64,000 bases of DNA from CAJQGY01 sp964523375 (GTDB lineage Bacteria; Pseudomonadota; Gammaproteobacteria; Magnimaribacterales; D2472): NCBI GenBank assembly GCA_964523375.1, contig CAZFYG010000006.1, positions 12,219 through 76,218 of the forward strand, read 5' to 3'. The translations under genes were made by a program, and so were the position numbers. Shown in pieces: positions 17,417 to 27,049 of the stretch. The notes below the pieces were generated by a model. That model was given only the letters and a program-made list of their open reading frames with translations, had not been told where the DNA came from and searched no databases. Each line of letters opens with the position of its first letter. Within the stretch, counting starts at the first letter, position 1.

Positions 17417-19239
17417 TATGATAGATATTTATCAAGCTGCCTTAGATATTTAGCCGGATCTTTTGGAGACCCACCTTCCGCTATAACTGCATAATCATAT
17501 AGAAAATCAACAAACAAATTAAATTGTTTGCCTTTTAAATCCTTCAGCCTCTTTGAAAGTTTATGCTTTAGGTTAATTTCAAATATAGGTTTGTACTCAC
17601 CAAGATCTTGGCCAGATGCTTCAAGAATTTTTCTTAACTGTGCACCTGGTTCATTGTTTGGCAGTCTTAAGCAAGATGCTGAGTCAACAAGCCTTGAGCT
17701 AATTGCAACGTCGGACACTCTATCCTCAAGTTGCTTTTGAATTTTTCCTATAAAATCTTGATCAGATTCTGATATTTCAGGCTTAGAGTCAAATTCCTGA
17801 ATGTCCTTAGCAACATTCACTAACTCTTTGCCTTTGTACACCATTAGTGTGGCCATGAGCCACTCATCTATTCTATCTGTTAAAAGAAGGACCTCTTTAT
17901 TTTCATTTTTGAGACCTTCTATGTGAGGTGAGTTCATTGCCGCTTCAAATGTATCTGCAACACAATAATAAATCTTATCTTGATCATCAGAAGCTCTTTC
18001 TAGATAGGAATCTAATGTTTGATCTGGAGTTGGGTTACTATTTTCAGTAGAAGAAAATAACATCAAGCTAGATACTAATTCTTTGTTTTCTAAATCTTCA
18101 GCAGGGCCTTCCTTAAGCACCAAACCATACTCTTTCCAAAAATTCTGATAATTCTCAAAATCATCTGTTTTTAATTTCTTCAAGCTATCAAGCAATCTTT
18201 TGGTAATCCCTTTTCTAATGGTATCTACCAAGACATGATCTTGTAGTATTTCACGAGAAACATTTAAAGGCAGATCACTTGTATCAATAATGCCTCTGAC
18301 AAATCTTAAATAAAGTGGAAGAAAGTGGCTTGCATCATCCATTATGAAGACTCTTTGTATATAAAGCTTAACTCCCCTAGGTGACTCTCTATTCCATAAA
18401 TCATAGGGAGGCTTTTTAGGTATATATAGAAGATTCGAGTACTCATTCTTACCCTCAACTTTGTTGTGAACCCACATCAAAGGCTCATCTTGGTCAAAAG
18501 AAATGAATTTATAAAAATCTTTATATTCTTGTTCTTTGATAGATCTTTTAGGTTTTAGCCATAGCGCTTCGGCCTCATTCACACGCTGCGACTCTCCATC
18601 GCCATCGATTATATTTAGTGGAAAGTTTATATATTGTGAATACTTCTCTAGTAAAAACTTTACTCTTCCTGGTTCTGAGAATTCTTTTGACTCCTCATTT
18701 AAGTAAATAATTATATCGGTACCATTAGATGATTTTTCAATTTCTTTGAGCTTGTATTTTTCTTCACCTGTGCTTTCCCACATAACTCCTATATCAGATT
18801 GCTCATGAGCAGACTTTGAACAAACCTGAACTTTGTCTGCAACCATAAAAACTGAGTAGAAACCTACACCAAATTGACCTATTAAGTTAGAGTCTTTGCG
18901 CTTGTCACCACTTATATTCTCAAGGAAATTTGCTGTTCCAGACCTAGCTATGGTTCCAATGTTACTAACGACCTCCTCCTCATTCATGCCAATACCGTTG
19001 TCTGAAATAATAATTTTATTATCATTTGTATCAATTGTTATATCGATTTTAAGATTCTTGTTGAACGAGGAAAGCTTCTCGTCGCCAACGGATTCAAATC
19101 GTAATTTATCAAGAGCATCTGATGCATTTGATACAAGTTCTCTAATGAAAATTTCTTTATTAGAGTAAAGGGAGTGAATCATCAGCTTTAAAAGCTGCTT
19201 TGTCTCAGTCTGAAATATTCTAGTTTTTGTTTTAGCCAT
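17416..19239 (-). CDS. htpG: Molecular chaperone HtpG (Hsp90)
   Basis: 607-residue cytosolic Hsp90. The ATP-binding N-domain has [20 protein letters not shown] (about residues 16-35), [11 protein letters not shown] and [15 protein letters not shown]. The middle domain has the [20 protein letters not shown] region. The C-terminal dimerisation domain lacks the eukaryotic MEEVD tail, as expected. A ribosome site AAGGAA precedes the start. No convincing heat-shock sigma promoter is seen in the 60-nt gap; TTGAAT and TAATTA with 16-nt spacing is a weak possibility. Confidence 0.97.
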
Positions 19240-19299
19240 ATTTATTTCCTTAGGTATATAAAGTAATTAAGTATTAATTGGGAAAATTCAAGCTTGAGC

Positions 19300-19707
19300 T
19301 TATGAATTTATTATCCTTACTAGCTGTGTAAGGGATATGAGAAGAATGATAATGGTGTTAGCAACACTCAAGTTATGCATCCATTTAAATAAATTATCCC
19401 AACCCCTGTCTCGAGCAAAATTAGTAATAGGGATAATCGCATAGCCAATAAAGGCTAAGATTGAAATTGATAAAGCCATGTAGAGGTCAAATAGCTCAAA
19501 CCATAAAAATGATATCAGGCTTGAAATTAAAGAAATTAGTAAGATCAATAAATAGTATCTAGGGAATATTTTTCTTAAAAACTTTGATGCACTCTCATCA
19601 TCAAGCACCTTAAATACAACTGGTGCTGTCAGTAAAACTTGAGCAAATATAATTCCAAGTACTAAAGAGTAGCTTAGGATTAGAAGACTTAATATTATTA
19701 TATTCAT
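19300..19707 (-). CDS. DUF4149-like small membrane protein
   Basis: 135 residues with four hydrophobic segments (about 4-26, 45-70, 73-97, 112-133). The PRYYLL motif between segments one and two and the ITNFARDRGW loop resemble DUF4149/TMEM205-like proteins. No function is established. It lies just after tRNA-Asp in transcription order (8 nt) and may be carried on the tRNA transcript. Confidence 0.65.
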   Translation of the reverse strand: MNIIILSLLILSYSLVLGIIFAQVLLTAPVVFKVLDDESASKFLRKIFPRYYLLILLISLISSLISFLWFELFDLYMALSISILAFIGYAIIPITNFARDRGWDNLFKWMHNLSVANTIIILLISLTQLVRIINS

Positions 19708-19714
19708 ATTAAAA

Positions 19715-19789
19715 TGGCGGTCCGACGGGGAATCGAACCCCGAACACCGCCGTGACAGGGCGGAATTATAACCGTTTAACTACCAGACC
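19715..19789 (-). tRNA. tRNA-Asp (GTC)
   Basis: 75-nt cloverleaf, anticodon GTC in a CTGTCAC loop, five-bp T-stem CGGGG/CCCCG, encoded CCA at 19715-19717. The acceptor stem has two G-U pairs. Confidence 0.93.
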
Positions 19790-19843
19790 ACTAAACCGTT
19801 GAGATGAATAATATCTATTTTAGATAAAAGTGCAACCCAAAAA

Positions 19844-19920
19844 TGGTGGGTGATGACAGGTTCGAACTGCCGACCCTCTCGGTGTAAACGAGATGCTCTA
19901 CCAAACTGAGCTAATCACCC
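19844..19920 (-). tRNA. tRNA-Val (TAC)
   Basis: 77-nt cloverleaf with acceptor GGGTGAT/ATCACCC, anticodon TAC, and encoded CCA at 19844-19846. Fifty-four nt upstream of tRNA-Asp on the same strand. Confidence 0.95.
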
Positions 19921-20039
19921 CACTATGTTCATAGCTTTTTTTATAAATAGCCATAAACTATAGAGCATTATAGAAACCTTATTTATTTTGTCTATTGTTT
20001 TTTTATGATCTAATATATTTTGGATAGACTATATTTAAG

Positions 20040-20921
20040 CTACTTTTTAGCAATATTTAATCTTGCTAAATATATGCCAAACAGAGCTATAAATATAAAT
20101 ACTAATTGCGAAGTGTTAATCAACTCATTAAAAATATATGCAGCTAAAATCGTAGCCGTTAATGGTTGAAGTAAAAGTCCTATTGATCCATCAGATGCTG
20201 AAATATTAGATATACCATATGTTATTAAAAACTGACCTCCAAATTGACACAATAAGGCAAGCAACAATAAATTAGTCCATTCAAATTTTGTTGAAGGCAT
20301 GGATAAGCCCGACTCAATAAAGGCAAATGGCAAAGAAAATAAACAACAAAAAAAAGTTGTATAAAAGATTACAGTTAAAGAGCTTTCTTTACCAAGTCTT
20401 GATATGACAAGAAGATAAATTGCATAAAAGAAGGCTGCAAGCAAACACATTAGATCTCCAATAACTTTTCCATTAGCATAGTTGTTAGAAAAAAATATTA
20501 GTCCTACTATTCCTGCATATGTTATTAAAAATGAGATTAAAAAATTTTTCTCTAAACGCTGTTTAAAAATAAGGAATGTCAGAAATGCAACAAAAATAGG
20601 CGCGGAATTAATAATAATTGTTGCATTAGATACAGAAGTTATTCCCATGCTCCAATGCCATAAGATCAAATCAATAGTGAACCCTGCTGACGCTATTGCT
20701 GTATAAATAATTGTAGATTTATTTCGTACCTTGAATGAAAACCTTTTGTTAATAAATAAATTTAAAAGTACAAGAAAAGGAAGTGTTAAGAGCATTCTGT
20801 AAAAAAGTATCCACGACGGTGATAAATCACTCCATTTAACAAAAATTGGAGCAAAGCCAATTAAAGTCGCCCCTAATGCAAGTAATAAAAAGTAATTAGC
20901 TCGATGAATATTGAAAAGCAT
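20040..20921 (-). CDS. EamA/DMT-family membrane transporter
   Basis: 293 residues with ten hydrophobic segments arranged as two EamA repeats (about 10-140 and 155-290). Repeat one has GFAPIFVKWSDLSPSWILFYR and repeat two ends with the usual helices and a short basic tail. Members export amino acids or metabolites, or import nucleotide sugars; the substrate cannot be told. It is divergent from xseA with only 16 nt between start codons, so the promoter of each lies within or next to the other gene. Confidence 0.85.
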   Translation of the reverse strand: MLFNIHRANYFLLLALGATLIGFAPIFVKWSDLSPSWILFYRMLLTLPFLVLLNLFINKRFSFKVRNKSTIIYTAIASAGFTIDLILWHWSMGITSVSNATIIINSAPIFVAFLTFLIFKQRLEKNFLISFLITYAGIVGLIFFSNNYANGKVIGDLMCLLAAFFYAIYLLVISRLGKESSLTVIFYTTFFCCLFSLPFAFIESGLSMPSTKFEWTNLLLLALLCQFGGQFLITYGISNISASDGSIGLLLQPLTATILAAYIFNELINTSQLVFIFIALFGIYLARLNIAKK

Positions 20922-20925
20922 AAAG

Positions 20926-20931
20926 TATAAT
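20926..20931 (+). promoter_or_regulatory. -10 box six nt before xseA ATG (leaderless start)
   Basis: A perfect TATAAT ends 6 nt before the xseA ATG and there is no Shine-Dalgarno, so the mRNA would begin at about the start codon. The -35 region lies inside the divergent EamA gene and is not obvious. Confidence 0.55.
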
Positions 20932-20937
20932 CGTTGA

Positions 20938-22302
20938 ATGGATCAAAGCATTGTAGAACAGAATAATGAAATTATCTCAGTAAGTGAATTAAATAATGCT
21001 GCTAAAAGACTTCTAGAACATAACTTTAATAACGTTTCTGTGCTGGGAGAAATATCCAACCTGTCTCAGCCTTCATCTGGTCATATTTATTTCTCTTTAA
21101 AAGATGAAAGTGGATCAATTCGATGTGCAATGTTTAGAAATGCTAACTCTAGGCTTAAATTTTCTCCAAAAAATGGAGACAAATGCATACTTACTGGTCA
21201 AGTAAGCATTTATGCTGCAAGAGGTGATTATCAATTAATAGCAAAATCAATGCGTTTAGCCGGAGCCGGTGATTTGATGCAGCAATTTGAGATGCTTAAA
21301 AATAAATTAGATACCGAAGGCTTGTTTGATTTAACAAAAAAAATGCCTTTTCCAAGATTCCCAAAACATATTTGTATTGTTACCTCCTCATCAACAGCTG
21401 CATTTCAGGATATTCTTTCCTCACTGAAAAGAAGATGCCCTTTTGCTAATATTTCTATAAGCGAAGCAGTGGTTCAAGGGGACTCTGCTTCAAAAACAAT
21501 TATTAGCGCTCTTAAAAGAATTCAAAAATTTAATGAATTAAATAATGATAAAGTTGATGCTGTGATAATTACTCGTGGTGGTGGGTCTATAGAGGATTTA
21601 TGGTGTTTTAATAACGAGGATTTGGCAAGGGCCATATATAACTTTGAGATTCCAATCATTTCTGGAGTTGGCCATGAGATTGATTTTACAATCACTGACT
21701 TCGTAGCGGATATGAGAGCGCCTACTCCAACTGCTGCAGCTGAAATAATAACCGAAGATTATTTTAGGCTGAGTGATATATTAAACAATCTCCAGGATGA
21801 TTGTATCTCAAGGCATGGTGCATTGATTGAAAGGAAGGAGAAGTCTCTTCAGTTGCTTAAAGCTAATCTTAAAAACCCAGTCTCTATTTTAAGAGAAAAA
21901 ATACAAAAAATTGATAATTTAGAGCTGCAAATGAAAAGGTCTCTAAAAAGCTCTGTTTACAAAAGCGCTCAAGATCTTAAATTTCTTACAAAGGTGCTAC
22001 AAGAAAGAGCTCCTGCAAACCTTATAAAAAAACTGTTGGAAAAAACTAATTCTTATTATCAAACTCTTCATGTAAATATGAAAAATATTTCTGTTTCAAA
22101 AAAATACAGAGTTGATCAAATTCAAAAAAACCTTCAAATACTTAATCCTTTAGCAATATTAAATAGAGGATATTCAATTATCCAGAATAAAGATGGTGAA
22201 GCAGTGAAAGCTAGCTCAAGTGTAAAATTAGGTGAAGAGGTTCTTGCAAGATTTGGAACGGGTTCAGCAAAGTTAAAAATTCAAGAAATTGAAGATGATT
22301 AA
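20938..22302 (+). CDS. xseA: Exodeoxyribonuclease VII large subunit
   Basis: 454-residue catalytic subunit of ExoVII, which degrades single-stranded DNA. The N-terminal OB-fold (about residues 15-110) includes LGEISNLSQPSSGHIYFSLKD. The core has CIVTSSSTAAFQDIL, DAVIITRGGGSIEDLWCFN and GVGHEIDFTITDFVADMRAPTPTAAAE, and a long coiled coil follows. The C-terminal ILNRGYSII and LARFGTGSAKLKI are conserved. The small subunit xseB is not in the window. The stop overlaps the start of the M23 peptidase gene. Confidence 0.96.
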   Translation: MDQSIVEQNNEIISVSELNNAAKRLLEHNFNNVSVLGEISNLSQPSSGHIYFSLKDESGSIRCAMFRNANSRLKFSPKNGDKCILTGQVSIYAARGDYQLIAKSMRLAGAGDLMQQFEMLKNKLDTEGLFDLTKKMPFPRFPKHICIVTSSSTAAFQDILSSLKRRCPFANISISEAVVQGDSASKTIISALKRIQKFNELNNDKVDAVIITRGGGSIEDLWCFNNEDLARAIYNFEIPIISGVGHEIDFTITDFVADMRAPTPTAAAEIITEDYFRLSDILNNLQDDCISRHGALIERKEKSLQLLKANLKNPVSILREKIQKIDNLELQMKRSLKSSVYKSAQDLKFLTKVLQERAPANLIKKLLEKTNSYYQTLHVNMKNISVSKKYRVDQIQKNLQILNPLAILNRGYSIIQNKDGEAVKASSSVKLGEEVLARFGTGSAKLKIQEIEDD

Positions 22303-23089
22303 AAAAATATTTCTTCTAATTTGCATTTCATTTAGTTTTACAATTTTTGCAGAAAATAAAATTATTGGTATATCGGGTGAAATTATCATCTCGCCTTTGT
22401 CTAAAATTAATTCTGACAGTGAACAAGTTTTGTATGCAGAATATGATGGAATAAGGTATGCAATCATTGGTATGCCCTATTCTCATAAAGAAAAAATTAT
22501 AAGTATTGGAAATAGTAAAATTACCATACTCCCAAAAGATTATGGTGAATCTAGAATTAACATAACTGATTCATCCAAGGTCATGTTGAGCAAAGAGAAT
22601 GCCGCAAGGGCAACAAAAGAGGCGCTTTTAATCAAAAAAAATATTGCTTTATATTCTCATAAGTCTTTATCAGATCTAGACTTTAACTTGCCTGTAGACG
22701 GTATTATTTCAAGCAGATTTGGGAAGAAAAGATATATAAACGATATCCCTAGATCACCACACATGGCGCTTGATATTGCCGCACCAAAGGGAACTTCTAT
22801 CTTTTCACCATCTGATGGCAAGGTAGTTCTTGTTGGTGATTTTTTCTATGGTGGTAAGTATGTATTGCTCGACCATGGCATGGGTCTGCTAACCTCATAT
22901 AGCCACATGAGTGAGATTCTTGTTGAAGAAGGTATGATAATTATAAAAGGTCAAGAAATTGGCTTGGTTGGCTCAACCGGAAGGGTTACCGGACCACATC
23001 TTCATTGGACTGTTTATCTAAATAAAGAAAGGGTTAATCCTGAATTATTCTTAAATAAAAATATTATTACAACAATTTCTGATCTCTAA
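22295..23089 (+). CDS. M23 family metallopeptidase (LytM domain), exported
   Basis: 264 residues from the ATG at 22295, which overlaps the xseA stop by 8 nt; a TTG two codons earlier is less likely. An N-terminal signal peptide (MIKKIFLLICISFSFTIFA) is followed by a variable domain, then the LytM fold: HMALDIAAPKGTSIFSPSDG with zinc ligands H and D (about residues 154-158), VLLDHGMGLLTSYSHMS, and the HLHW motif near the end. Such enzymes cut peptidoglycan cross-bridges, or activate amidases if degenerate; here the HxxxD and HxH ligands are present, so it is probably active. Confidence 0.88.
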   Translation: MIKKIFLLICISFSFTIFAENKIIGISGEIIISPLSKINSDSEQVLYAEYDGIRYAIIGMPYSHKEKIISIGNSKITILPKDYGESRINITDSSKVMLSKENAARATKEALLIKKNIALYSHKSLSDLDFNLPVDGIISSRFGKKRYINDIPRSPHMALDIAAPKGTSIFSPSDGKVVLVGDFFYGGKYVLLDHGMGLLTSYSHMSEILVEEGMIIIKGQEIGLVGSTGRVTGPHLHWTVYLNKERVNPELFLNKNIITTISDL

Positions 23090-23525
23090 CCTCAGAAAGA
23101 ATTACATTGAGGGTTTCAGCTGTTTGTGGCTTGAACAATGATTTAACAACAACCCCTTCTGTGCTAATAAAATATGTAGCAGGTAGTGTCTGTGGAGATT
23201 CCATACCCCAAATATCTCCAGGATATGTCAACATAGAAGGTATATCGACACCAAACCTTTTTATCTGTGGATCAAGATCTTCTATATCTAGTTGATCAAA
23301 ATTAAATGCATAAACATTTATATCTTTATTTTGATTAGCAAACTCAACTAACTCTGGCATTTCCTTCAGACATGGTGGACACCAATCAGCCCAGTAGTTA
23401 ATTACCAACCATGACTCAGTTAGTTTGGGCAGTGATGTATTGTCTCCATTATGAACTTCGATATCATTTTTCTGACATCCAATTAAACACAATATACATA
23501 ATGAAGATATAATTAAGTTTTTCAT
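23067..23525 (-). CDS. TlpA/ResA-like thioredoxin lipoprotein
   Basis: 152 residues from the ATG at 23525. A lipoprotein signal ends in LIGC with the cysteine at residue 17. The thioredoxin fold carries the active site WADWCPPCLKEMPEL, followed by YAFNFDQ and the cis-proline region TLPATYFIS. TlpA/ResA-type proteins reduce periplasmic disulfides, for example in cytochrome c maturation; no cyt c gene is nearby. The 3' end overlaps the convergent M23 gene by 23 nt. Confidence 0.85.
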   Translation of the reverse strand: MKNLIISSLCILCLIGCQKNDIEVHNGDNTSLPKLTESWLVINYWADWCPPCLKEMPELVEFANQNKDINVYAFNFDQLDIEDLDPQIKRFGVDIPSMLTYPGDIWGMESPQTLPATYFISTEGVVVKSLFKPQTAETLNVILSEVRDQKLL

Positions 23526-23554
23526 ACAAATCATTTTAAACTAAAGTTTTATAT

Positions 23555-24151
23555 ATGGATAAGAGATTTTTATTAATATTGTTTTATTCCACTTCTGGTT
23601 CAACCAAAAAGCTAGCGCATGCAATAGCTGATGGTGCGGAAGAGACTGGAATGAAAGTAAAGATAAGGACTGTTCCAAGAATTTCATCTAATATTGAAAA
23701 AATAGAACCATCTGTTCCGGTTGAGAATGAAATTTATTGCAGTAAAGAAGATCTCATTGAATGCTCAGGGTTAGCTATTGGATCTCCAACAAGATTTGGT
23801 TCGATGGCATCGTCCTTAAAATATTTTTTAGATTCTACTGGAGATATTTGGGCTACAAATCAACTTGAAGACAAGCCTGGGCTTGCATTTACATCTACTG
23901 GCTCAATGCACGGAGGCCAAGAAATAACTTTGTATAACTTAATAACATTTATGCTGCATCATGGAATGATAATTCAAGGAACTCCCTACTCCTTCAATGA
24001 GCTTAATGACACTAAATCAGGTGGAACACCTTATGGGCCGTCACATGTTGAGAGTTTTAATTCTAGCTCAGAACTAACACCACATGAGTATCAAATAGCT
24101 AAAAAATCAGGGGCAAGACTGGCTAATCAAATTATAAAGATGACTAAATGA
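23555..24151 (+). CDS. wrbA: Flavodoxin-family NAD(P)H:quinone oxidoreductase WrbA-like
   Basis: 198 residues. FMN-binding loop YSTSGSTKKLAHAIADGAEE near the N-terminus, GSPTRFGSMASSLKYFLD in the middle, and TSTGSMHGGQEITL, all typical of WrbA, which reduces quinones with two electrons. Followed by a DUF2069 gene with a 4-nt overlap, the same pair seen in pseudomonads, which supports the identification. The second FMN-binding region HVESFN is present. Confidence 0.88.
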   Translation: MDKRFLLILFYSTSGSTKKLAHAIADGAEETGMKVKIRTVPRISSNIEKIEPSVPVENEIYCSKEDLIECSGLAIGSPTRFGSMASSLKYFLDSTGDIWATNQLEDKPGLAFTSTGSMHGGQEITLYNLITFMLHHGMIIQGTPYSFNELNDTKSGGTPYGPSHVESFNSSSELTPHEYQIAKKSGARLANQIIKMTK

Positions 24152-24483
24152 GTCTTTCTTTAAATAAATATAAAAATATAACAATCTGCTTATCTTTTTT
24201 GCTGATAATTACTAAGTTTTTAATATATACGACAGGAAGGATTAGTCTTTTAACATTTATTATCTGGTCTATACCAATAGCAATATTTATAGTTAAGGCG
24301 GCAATAAATTCGGCAAAAGCCTATCAAGTTTTTTGTTTTATCTTGTTAATCTATTTTCTATTTGTTTCTTTAAGAGTTTTTGGAATGACTTTATTTTATA
24401 TAGATTTGTTTGAGCTGATTCTTATAATATATCTTTTTATTCATTGCTTGTTTGGCCCTAGGAAAATTAACACTGTAAAGTAA
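24148..24483 (+). CDS. DUF2069 small membrane protein
   Basis: 111 residues, almost entirely four hydrophobic segments. The position immediately after wrbA (4-nt overlap) and the LxVxLRVFGMTLFYID-like third segment fit DUF2069, an uncharacterised gammaproteobacterial family. No charged catalytic motif is visible. Confidence 0.7.
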   Translation: MSLSLNKYKNITICLSFLLIITKFLIYTTGRISLLTFIIWSIPIAIFIVKAAINSAKAYQVFCFILLIYFLFVSLRVFGMTLFYIDLFELILIIYLFIHCLFGPRKINTVK

Positions 24484-24485
24484 CC

Positions 24486-24514
24486 TTTACATTTAATATC
24501 TCTTACATTATCAT
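24486..24514 (+). promoter_or_regulatory. Putative sppA promoter
   Basis: TTTACA (24486-24491) and TATCAT (24509-24514) with 17-nt spacing lie 26 nt before the sppA ATG. A TGGAG ribosome site follows about 7 nt before the start. Confidence 0.55.
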
Positions 24515-24540
24515 TTGTTCACAATTTTATGGAGTTATAA

Positions 24541-26382
24541 ATGAGCAAATCAAATTCAATATGGAAACAGGCTGATAGTTTTTTAGCTATGACAAGAAAA
24601 ATACTTGTAAATGGTGTGACGGCTATAGTCTTAATAGCACTAACCTTCTCATTTCTAGGTGGTATTTTTACCTCTTTTGGAAAATCTGAAAAGGTTACAG
24701 TTGAAAATAAGGTTTTATGGTTTAAACCAATTGGTGTGGTTGTAGACACTGAGGTTGTGAGTTCTAATAATGTGTCAATTGAAGGTTTGTTAAACGGTGG
24801 CTCAAGTGCTGAACAGTATGAATTACAAGATCTTTTGGATGTCCTTAATGCAGCTGCAACTGATGATGGTTTAAGCGCTGTGTATGTAAATGTTTCTGAG
24901 CTTGGAATGTACTGGGCGTCTGCATTTAAAATTGCAGAAGCAGTTAAGAATGTTAAAGATAGTGGCAAAAGAGTAATTGCATATGCTGAAGGCTATGGAA
25001 ATAATGCTTACCTTATAAGCTCGCAAGCTAGCGAGGTATTGGTGAATGAGTATGGGGGAGTAGAAGCATTTGGCTTTTCAAGGAAGAGAGAGTACTACGT
25101 TGATTTATATAAAAATATAAAATTAAACTATAACGTTTTTACTGCTGGGGACTTTAAGTCTGGGCCTGAGCCGTACACTCGAGATTCAATGAGTGAAAAT
25201 GATAAGATTGCTTGGAATGCATTCGCAGAGCCAATGTGGGAAAAAATGACGTCAATGATGGAATCAGGTAGAAAATTATCAAAGGGTACAATTCAAGACT
25301 ATGGTGATAATGCGCATGTGTTGTTCACTGAAAACCCAGAAGCGGCTCAGGTTGCGTTAAATTTAGGCTTAGTTGATAAGGTGGTTACAAGAGAAGAAAT
25401 TAGAAATTACATGTTTGAACAATTCCCTAACGAAGAAGATGATAAGTATGCATTTCCAGACAGCATATCTATATATGACTATCTAGATACTATCGAAGCT
25501 GATGCAAGCAAGTCTTCTAATAAGATTGCGATAGTTAATATTGAAGGGGCAATCATGACTGGAGAAGCAGCATATGGTATTGCTGGCTCAGATACTATTG
25601 TAAAAAATATTCAGTCTGCAACTAAAGATGAAGATATTAAAGCAATGGTTTTAAGAGTTAATAGCCCCGGTGGAGATGTCTGGGCAAGTGAGCTAATTAC
25701 AAATGCATTAGAAGAATTCAAGAATACTGGTAGACCAGTAGTAACTTCAATGGGTGACGTAGCGGCATCTGGTGGAGTATGGGTAACAACTAACTCTGAT
25801 GAAATATGGGCTGAAGAAGACACTCTAACTGGCTCAATTGGTGTATATGGAATTATCCCTACTATGGATGGTTTATATGATTGGGCAGGCATATCAGTGG
25901 ATGGAGTAAGTTCAACTAAAGCTGGTGAATGGGATGAAAGAGAAGCTATGCCAGACTATGTAAAAAATATGATCCAATCAAACATAGATAACATATACAA
26001 AAAATTTGTGACCAAGGTAGCAGAAAACAGAGACATGGCTTACGTTGATGTTCTTCCTATTGCAGGTGGAAGAATTTGGTCAGGAGTAAAAGCTCTTGAA
26101 TTAGGCCTTGTTGATAAAATAGGTGATCTTGAAGACGCTTTATCATCTGCAGCTAACATGGCAGAAATTGAAGATTATTCTGTTAAAACATACAGAAAAG
26201 AGTTAGATCCTATAGATATATTTTTACAAGAGATTCTTGAAAATATTGACTACCAAGTTAAAGTTGATCCAAACCTAAAAATCCTATTAGATACAACATC
26301 CAAGTATTCAAAAATTATTAGCCTAGAAGATGAAAATATCATGGCCTATTGTTTTGAATGTGACGCTATAGATAATCTTTAA
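24541..26382 (+). CDS. sppA: Signal peptide peptidase SppA, 67K type
   Basis: 613-residue inner-membrane serine protease that degrades cleaved signal peptides. One N-terminal membrane segment (about residues 23-47), then two S49 domains. The catalytic lysine is in the first domain (TAGDFKSGPEPYTRDSMSE, about residue 209) and the serine in the second (TLTGSIGVYG, about 425), preceded by NSPGGDVWASELI and GDVAASGGVW. The duplicated length is the E. coli 67K form rather than the short one. The 3' end overlaps the convergent hda gene by 17 nt. Confidence 0.94.
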   Translation: MSKSNSIWKQADSFLAMTRKILVNGVTAIVLIALTFSFLGGIFTSFGKSEKVTVENKVLWFKPIGVVVDTEVVSSNNVSIEGLLNGGSSAEQYELQDLLDVLNAAATDDGLSAVYVNVSELGMYWASAFKIAEAVKNVKDSGKRVIAYAEGYGNNAYLISSQASEVLVNEYGGVEAFGFSRKREYYVDLYKNIKLNYNVFTAGDFKSGPEPYTRDSMSENDKIAWNAFAEPMWEKMTSMMESGRKLSKGTIQDYGDNAHVLFTENPEAAQVALNLGLVDKVVTREEIRNYMFEQFPNEEDDKYAFPDSISIYDYLDTIEADASKSSNKIAIVNIEGAIMTGEAAYGIAGSDTIVKNIQSATKDEDIKAMVLRVNSPGGDVWASELITNALEEFKNTGRPVVTSMGDVAASGGVWVTTNSDEIWAEEDTLTGSIGVYGIIPTMDGLYDWAGISVDGVSSTKAGEWDEREAMPDYVKNMIQSNIDNIYKKFVTKVAENRDMAYVDVLPIAGGRIWSGVKALELGLVDKIGDLEDALSSAANMAEIEDYSVKTYRKELDPIDIFLQEILENIDYQVKVDPNLKILLDTTSKYSKIISLEDENIMAYCFECDAIDNL

Positions 26383-27049
26383 TCAAAGGGATTGTTATTT
26401 TTCTTTTAAGTTCCATCGAGAGGCTATCAAGTCTCTCGATTATTCCAACCAAGTCAGACAAGTTTCTTTTTGTATAAGAAAGCAAATAGTTAGCCTCCTT
26501 CTCGCCAAGATTAATTGATCTAAAATTTGCAATATGCATAAGGGCAAGATTGAGATTTTGATCCTGCACTGAGAACATTTCATAAGAGTTAAACTTTCTG
26601 ATTCTAGAATCAAAGTCAGGTAGTGAAAAATTGAGTGTTCCAATATTAATGGAAGCTGAAAATACCAACCTACAATTAGTAAGGGATGCATTATTAATTA
26701 AATTAAAGAGAGCTACTTCCCAATCCATGATTCCTGCTATTTCTTCAATACTGTCAACGCATACTAAATCTGCTTCATGTGCCCCATCTATAATGGTAGT
26801 CTCATAATTTTTGATATCCGAAAGCGGAATATATAAAGGGGATTTATTTAAATCGCTATATAAACTTGCTAGTGCCTGTAATAGATAAGTTTTGCCGATA
26901 TTTGATTGCCCATATATAAAAATATCATCGCCCTCAATTAATCTCAAATTATTTACTAAGTTAGCATTTTTGTTATCGCAGAAGAAGCCACTAAAAGAGG
27001 ATTTAAAAGTCTTTTCCCATGGAAAAGTTAATTGTTTTGGATTAGTCAT
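26366..27049 (-). CDS. hda: DnaA regulatory inactivator Hda
   Basis: 227 residues from the ATG at 27049 (MTNPKQLTFPWEK); a longer frame would run into pgsA. The N-terminus QLTFPWE resembles the clamp-binding motif of Hda (QLxLP-type), and the AAA+ module shows Walker A-like IYGQSNIGKTYLLQAL and Walker B LVCVDSIEEIAG. Hda with the loaded beta clamp triggers hydrolysis of DnaA-bound ATP after initiation. The Walker A has the G-x(4)-GKT pattern. The start overlaps the pgsA stop by 8 nt. Confidence 0.87.
   Translation of the reverse strand: MTNPKQLTFPWEKTFKSSFSGFFCDNKNANLVNNLRLIEGDDIFIYGQSNIGKTYLLQALASLYSDLNKSPLYIPLSDIKNYETTIIDGAHEADLVCVDSIEEIAGIMDWEVALFNLINNASLTNCRLVFSASINIGTLNFSLPDFDSRIRKFNSYEMFSVQDQNLNLALMHIANFRSINLGEKEANYLLSYTKRNLSDLVGIIERLDSLSMELKRKITIPLIKDYL

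Noticed and set aside
19240..19299. Heat-shock sigma promoter for htpG
   Set aside because: A CTTGAA is present but no CCCATnT-like -10 follows at proper spacing.
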